The notes beneath the pieces were generated by a model. It made no database searches. It was not told the DNA's origin and saw nothing but the letters and a program-made list of their open reading frames with translations. This document shows, one piece after another, positions 42,805-44,695 of a stretch of DNA of 44,695 nucleotides. A program made the position numbers and the translations under genes. The number at the start of each line of letters is the position of its first letter. The first letter of the stretch is position 1. The DNA is taken from contig JAQYWR010000058.1 in the NCBI GenBank assembly GCA_029379225.1, positions 1 through 44,695 of the forward strand, in the 5' to 3' direction. The DNA comes from Nostoc sp. S4. GTDB taxonomy: Bacteria > Cyanobacteriota > Cyanobacteriia > Cyanobacteriales > Nostocaceae.

Positions 42805-43421
42805 AAAAAACTCAAAATTCCACTGAATTTATGTTTGTATACCTGACAGTAAGTATTTGAAATATTTTGTATGATTACAAACTTCGGTATTTTGACATCC
42901 TGCTCGCGATGTAGGTATCTATCGCTAGCTAGTTTATAATTCTATCGGTAGATATAATTCATCTGTTAGAGGATAAAAACAAAGCAGTATAGCAGTTTTT
43001 AACGTCATTGGTGAATCATAAAAATTTTTACTATTAATTTTTATTTAAATCTACGTTAATAATACTATTTCTAATGTTATTAGAAACACTTAGTTTATCT
43101 ATAAAATACAAGTTGTCACGAAAACATAACATTGCTTTGTGTATGTCACTAATCAGGAAAGGGAAAGTCAAGAATTTGTGCAGCTAGATTAGAACAAGCC
43201 TTGATTAGCACAACCAAATATTAAGTACTACAAAATATAGTGTTATTTAAATTTTAGCGAACACTATATCTGTAAAGACTTTTAATCTCAAATCTCAAAT
43301 TCAATTTGTGTAATCCACATGTTACTAAAGTTTCTCTATTGGAGATTTACTCCATTGCTAAACTGACCATTGCCATTTTCAAACTGTTATTACTAAAAAG
43401 CAATCGCTACTGGTAACAATT
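42805..43421. other. AT-rich divergent intergenic region
   Basis: 617 bases between the amylase and acidic-protein start codons. It is strongly AT-rich, with no gene or strong repeat. A weak TATCTA...TAGATA dyad lies around 42918-42956. The promoters of both genes presumably lie here. Confidence 0.4.
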
Positions 43422-44477
43422 ATGAGCAAATATGACAAGATTTTTAACTCATCAGAAGTATCAGAGGAATCATTAAGTCCAGAGGAAGCTGTGGCAGCGA
43501 TCGCAACTGTTACAGCGATCGCTGATTTATCCATAGAAGATATAGATGCAGAAAGTTTAGCAGGTATCCTCTGGGAATTCGAGGTCTTTGAGGAATACTC
43601 GGAAGATGAAATTGTCGAAATCGTCGACCGACTCATCGGTATTGCAGAAGCCGAAGGACTCGGTTGCTTATTTAATACCGCCAAAATTTCTCTTTCGGAT
43701 GAATTAGTATTGGATGGTTTCGCAGCTGGGGTGATAGTGCTTTTAGACGATCGACTTGCCATTGCCAAACAGAAACAAGCCTACCTCAAAAAGCTGCAAA
43801 CAGCTTTGGAACTTGAAGATGAAGAAGCAGAAGAAATCATTAAGGAGGTCATTGCAGCTTTTGAAGAAGCAGAAGAGGAAGAATATGCAGATGAGGATGA
43901 TGAAGATGAAACAGTCGTTATAGAAGAATATACTCAGCAGACTTATGAATCGCCCTTAGGTAATTTTACAGTACCGATTCCAGTTGACCCGGAAAACGGC
44001 GGTAGAATTCAAAGTCAGGAAGGAGTAGTTGGCTTTTCTGATGACATTGGTACTTTGCTGAGAATCGATTATTATCCTTTCCCCCTAGAACAGCTAGAGG
44101 AAATGGAATCTGCTGGACAACAAAAATATTTACGAGCAATCTTAGTAGACAAGTACGTGCCCCAAGCAATTTTAGCAAATGTACCAGATGCTACTATAGA
44201 ATATACTGGTTATTTTGAGGACATTTTGCAAGGTGCTTACTACGCATTAGTTGATATGCCCAAAGGTTCGACGATTTCCAAGCAAGAAAATAATGGAACT
44301 CCTGTCAGATTAGATGCCTATCGAGGGCTGCTCGCGTTTATCAGTGGTGAATTTTTATATATAGTTAGCAACCAGCACAGCTTTTTTAACGGCGAAACTC
44401 CTGATTCTGTTGAAGAAGAAGCCGAATACATTAAAGAGAATATTTTAGAGTTTGTTGAAACTATTGAGTTTGCATAG
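43422..44477 (+). CDS. Acidic TerB-like N-terminal protein with unknown C-terminal domain
   Basis: 351 residues, very acidic overall. Residues ~18-150 are helical with the pattern of the TerB/DjlA fold (EEAVAAIATVTAIADLSIED, a second helix set, then LDGFAAGVIVLLDDR and KKLQTALELEDEEAEEIIKE). An Asp/Glu-rich linker covers ~148-172. The C-terminal ~180 residues start TYESPLGNFTVPIPVDPENG and contain alternating strands (IGTLLRIDYYPFPLEQLEE, GAYYALVDMPKG, LAFISGEFLYIVSNQHS) that I do not recognise. No signal peptide or TM segment. It lies alone between the amylase and a large repeat block. Function not assigned; the TerB half hints at metal or stress sensing. Confidence 0.75.
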   Translation: MSKYDKIFNSSEVSEESLSPEEAVAAIATVTAIADLSIEDIDAESLAGILWEFEVFEEYSEDEIVEIVDRLIGIAEAEGLGCLFNTAKISLSDELVLDGFAAGVIVLLDDRLAIAKQKQAYLKKLQTALELEDEEAEEIIKEVIAAFEEAEEEEYADEDDEDETVVIEEYTQQTYESPLGNFTVPIPVDPENGGRIQSQEGVVGFSDDIGTLLRIDYYPFPLEQLEEMESAGQQKYLRAILVDKYVPQAILANVPDATIEYTGYFEDILQGAYYALVDMPKGSTISKQENNGTPVRLDAYRGLLAFISGEFLYIVSNQHSFFNGETPDSVEEEAEYIKENILEFVETIEFA

Positions 44478-44482
44478 TTGGG

Positions 44483-44695
44483 CATGGGGAGATAAGGAGA
44501 TAGGGGAGTGTGGGAAGTGTGGGGAGAGAGGAGGGAAAAGATGAGGAGATGGGGGAGTGTGGGGAGTGTGGGGAGAGAGGGGGGAAAAGATGAGGAGATG
44601 GGAGAGTGTGGGGAGTGTGGGGAGCAAGATTTCTTCCCCATCCTCCCACACCTCCTTTTCCTCCCACACCTCCTTTTCCTCCCACACCTCCTTTT
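44483..44695. repeat. Mirrored GTGTGGGG / CCTCCCACAC repeat block (copy 2, cut by window end)
   Basis: A G-rich left half (44483-44620) has recurring GGGAGTGTGGGGAGTGTGGG and AGATGAGGAGATGGGGG units. The core GCAAGATTTCTTCCCC follows (44622-44637). Three perfect CCTCCCACACCTCCTTTT 18-mers (44642-44695) run to the window edge. Core and 18-mer match those of 40568-40857, so both are copies of one repeat type. Confidence 0.9.

Noticed and set aside
44318..44687. Minus-strand frames rich in SPHSPHTPHT
   Set aside because: Same repeat artefact at the window end, partly antisense to the acidic protein.

Overview
The window reads as chromosomal DNA of a filamentous, probably nitrogen-fixing cyanobacterium (Nostocales-like: Nostoc, Tolypothrix, Scytonema and relatives). 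The signs are frequent GCGATCGC (HIP1) octamers, heptamer-type short tandem repeats (GGGGATT, GTCATTA and GTGTGGGG families) between genes, and lineage-typical proteins: a CAAD/CurT-type thylakoid protein, a Mo-dependent nitrogenase C-terminal-domain protein, the cyanobacterial 2-oxoglutarate decarboxylase plus succinate-semialdehyde dehydrogenase pair, and a Uma2-family remnant. No rRNA, tRNA, CRISPR array or intact transposase was seen.

Layout. 1-6.3 kb: two tandem RTX-type Ca2+-binding repeat proteins; the first has lost its normal 5' end, and their C-terminal coding ends are nearly identical. 6.4-8.5 kb: DAHP synthase (-) and a GNAT acetyltransferase (+). 8.4-14.4 kb: six minus-strand genes that look like an organosulfur uptake/catabolism island: LysR regulator, thiol-dioxygenase-like cupin, class II aldolase, SsuA-like sulfonate-binding lipoprotein, nitroreductase-like flavoprotein and an atypical SDR. 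14.7-18 kb: an RND (AcrB/HAE1) pump without its partners. 18.3-24.5 kb: GCS2-type ligase, TerB/Mo-nitrogenase-C protein, Obg GTPase, phytanoyl-CoA-dioxygenase-like enzyme and an orphan FecCD permease, with decayed PAS and STAND-ATPase fragments in the gaps. 25-28.2 kb: 2-oxoglutarate decarboxylase (acetolactate-synthase-like) and succinate-semialdehyde dehydrogenase, which close the cyanobacterial TCA cycle.

28.5-35.3 kb holds the most interesting locus. Five minus-strand genes, mostly overlapping or only a few bases apart, encode a Trypco1 (CU044_2847-like) protein, a MoxR/ChlI-type AAA+ ATPase, a ChlD-like vWA protein, a CHAT caspase-like protease and a STAND ATPase with TPR tail. This matches the MoxR-vWA-centred NTP-dependent conflict systems proposed by comparative genomics. 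A hybrid-free sensor histidine kinase lies just upstream in the same orientation.

37.9-44.7 kb: CAAD protein (+), SLH-domain membrane protein (-), a multiply broken Uma2 pseudogene (-), GH13 amylase with CBM20 (-) and an acidic TerB-like protein (+). The last two are bracketed by two large, internally mirrored G-rich/C-rich repeat blocks sharing the same architecture.
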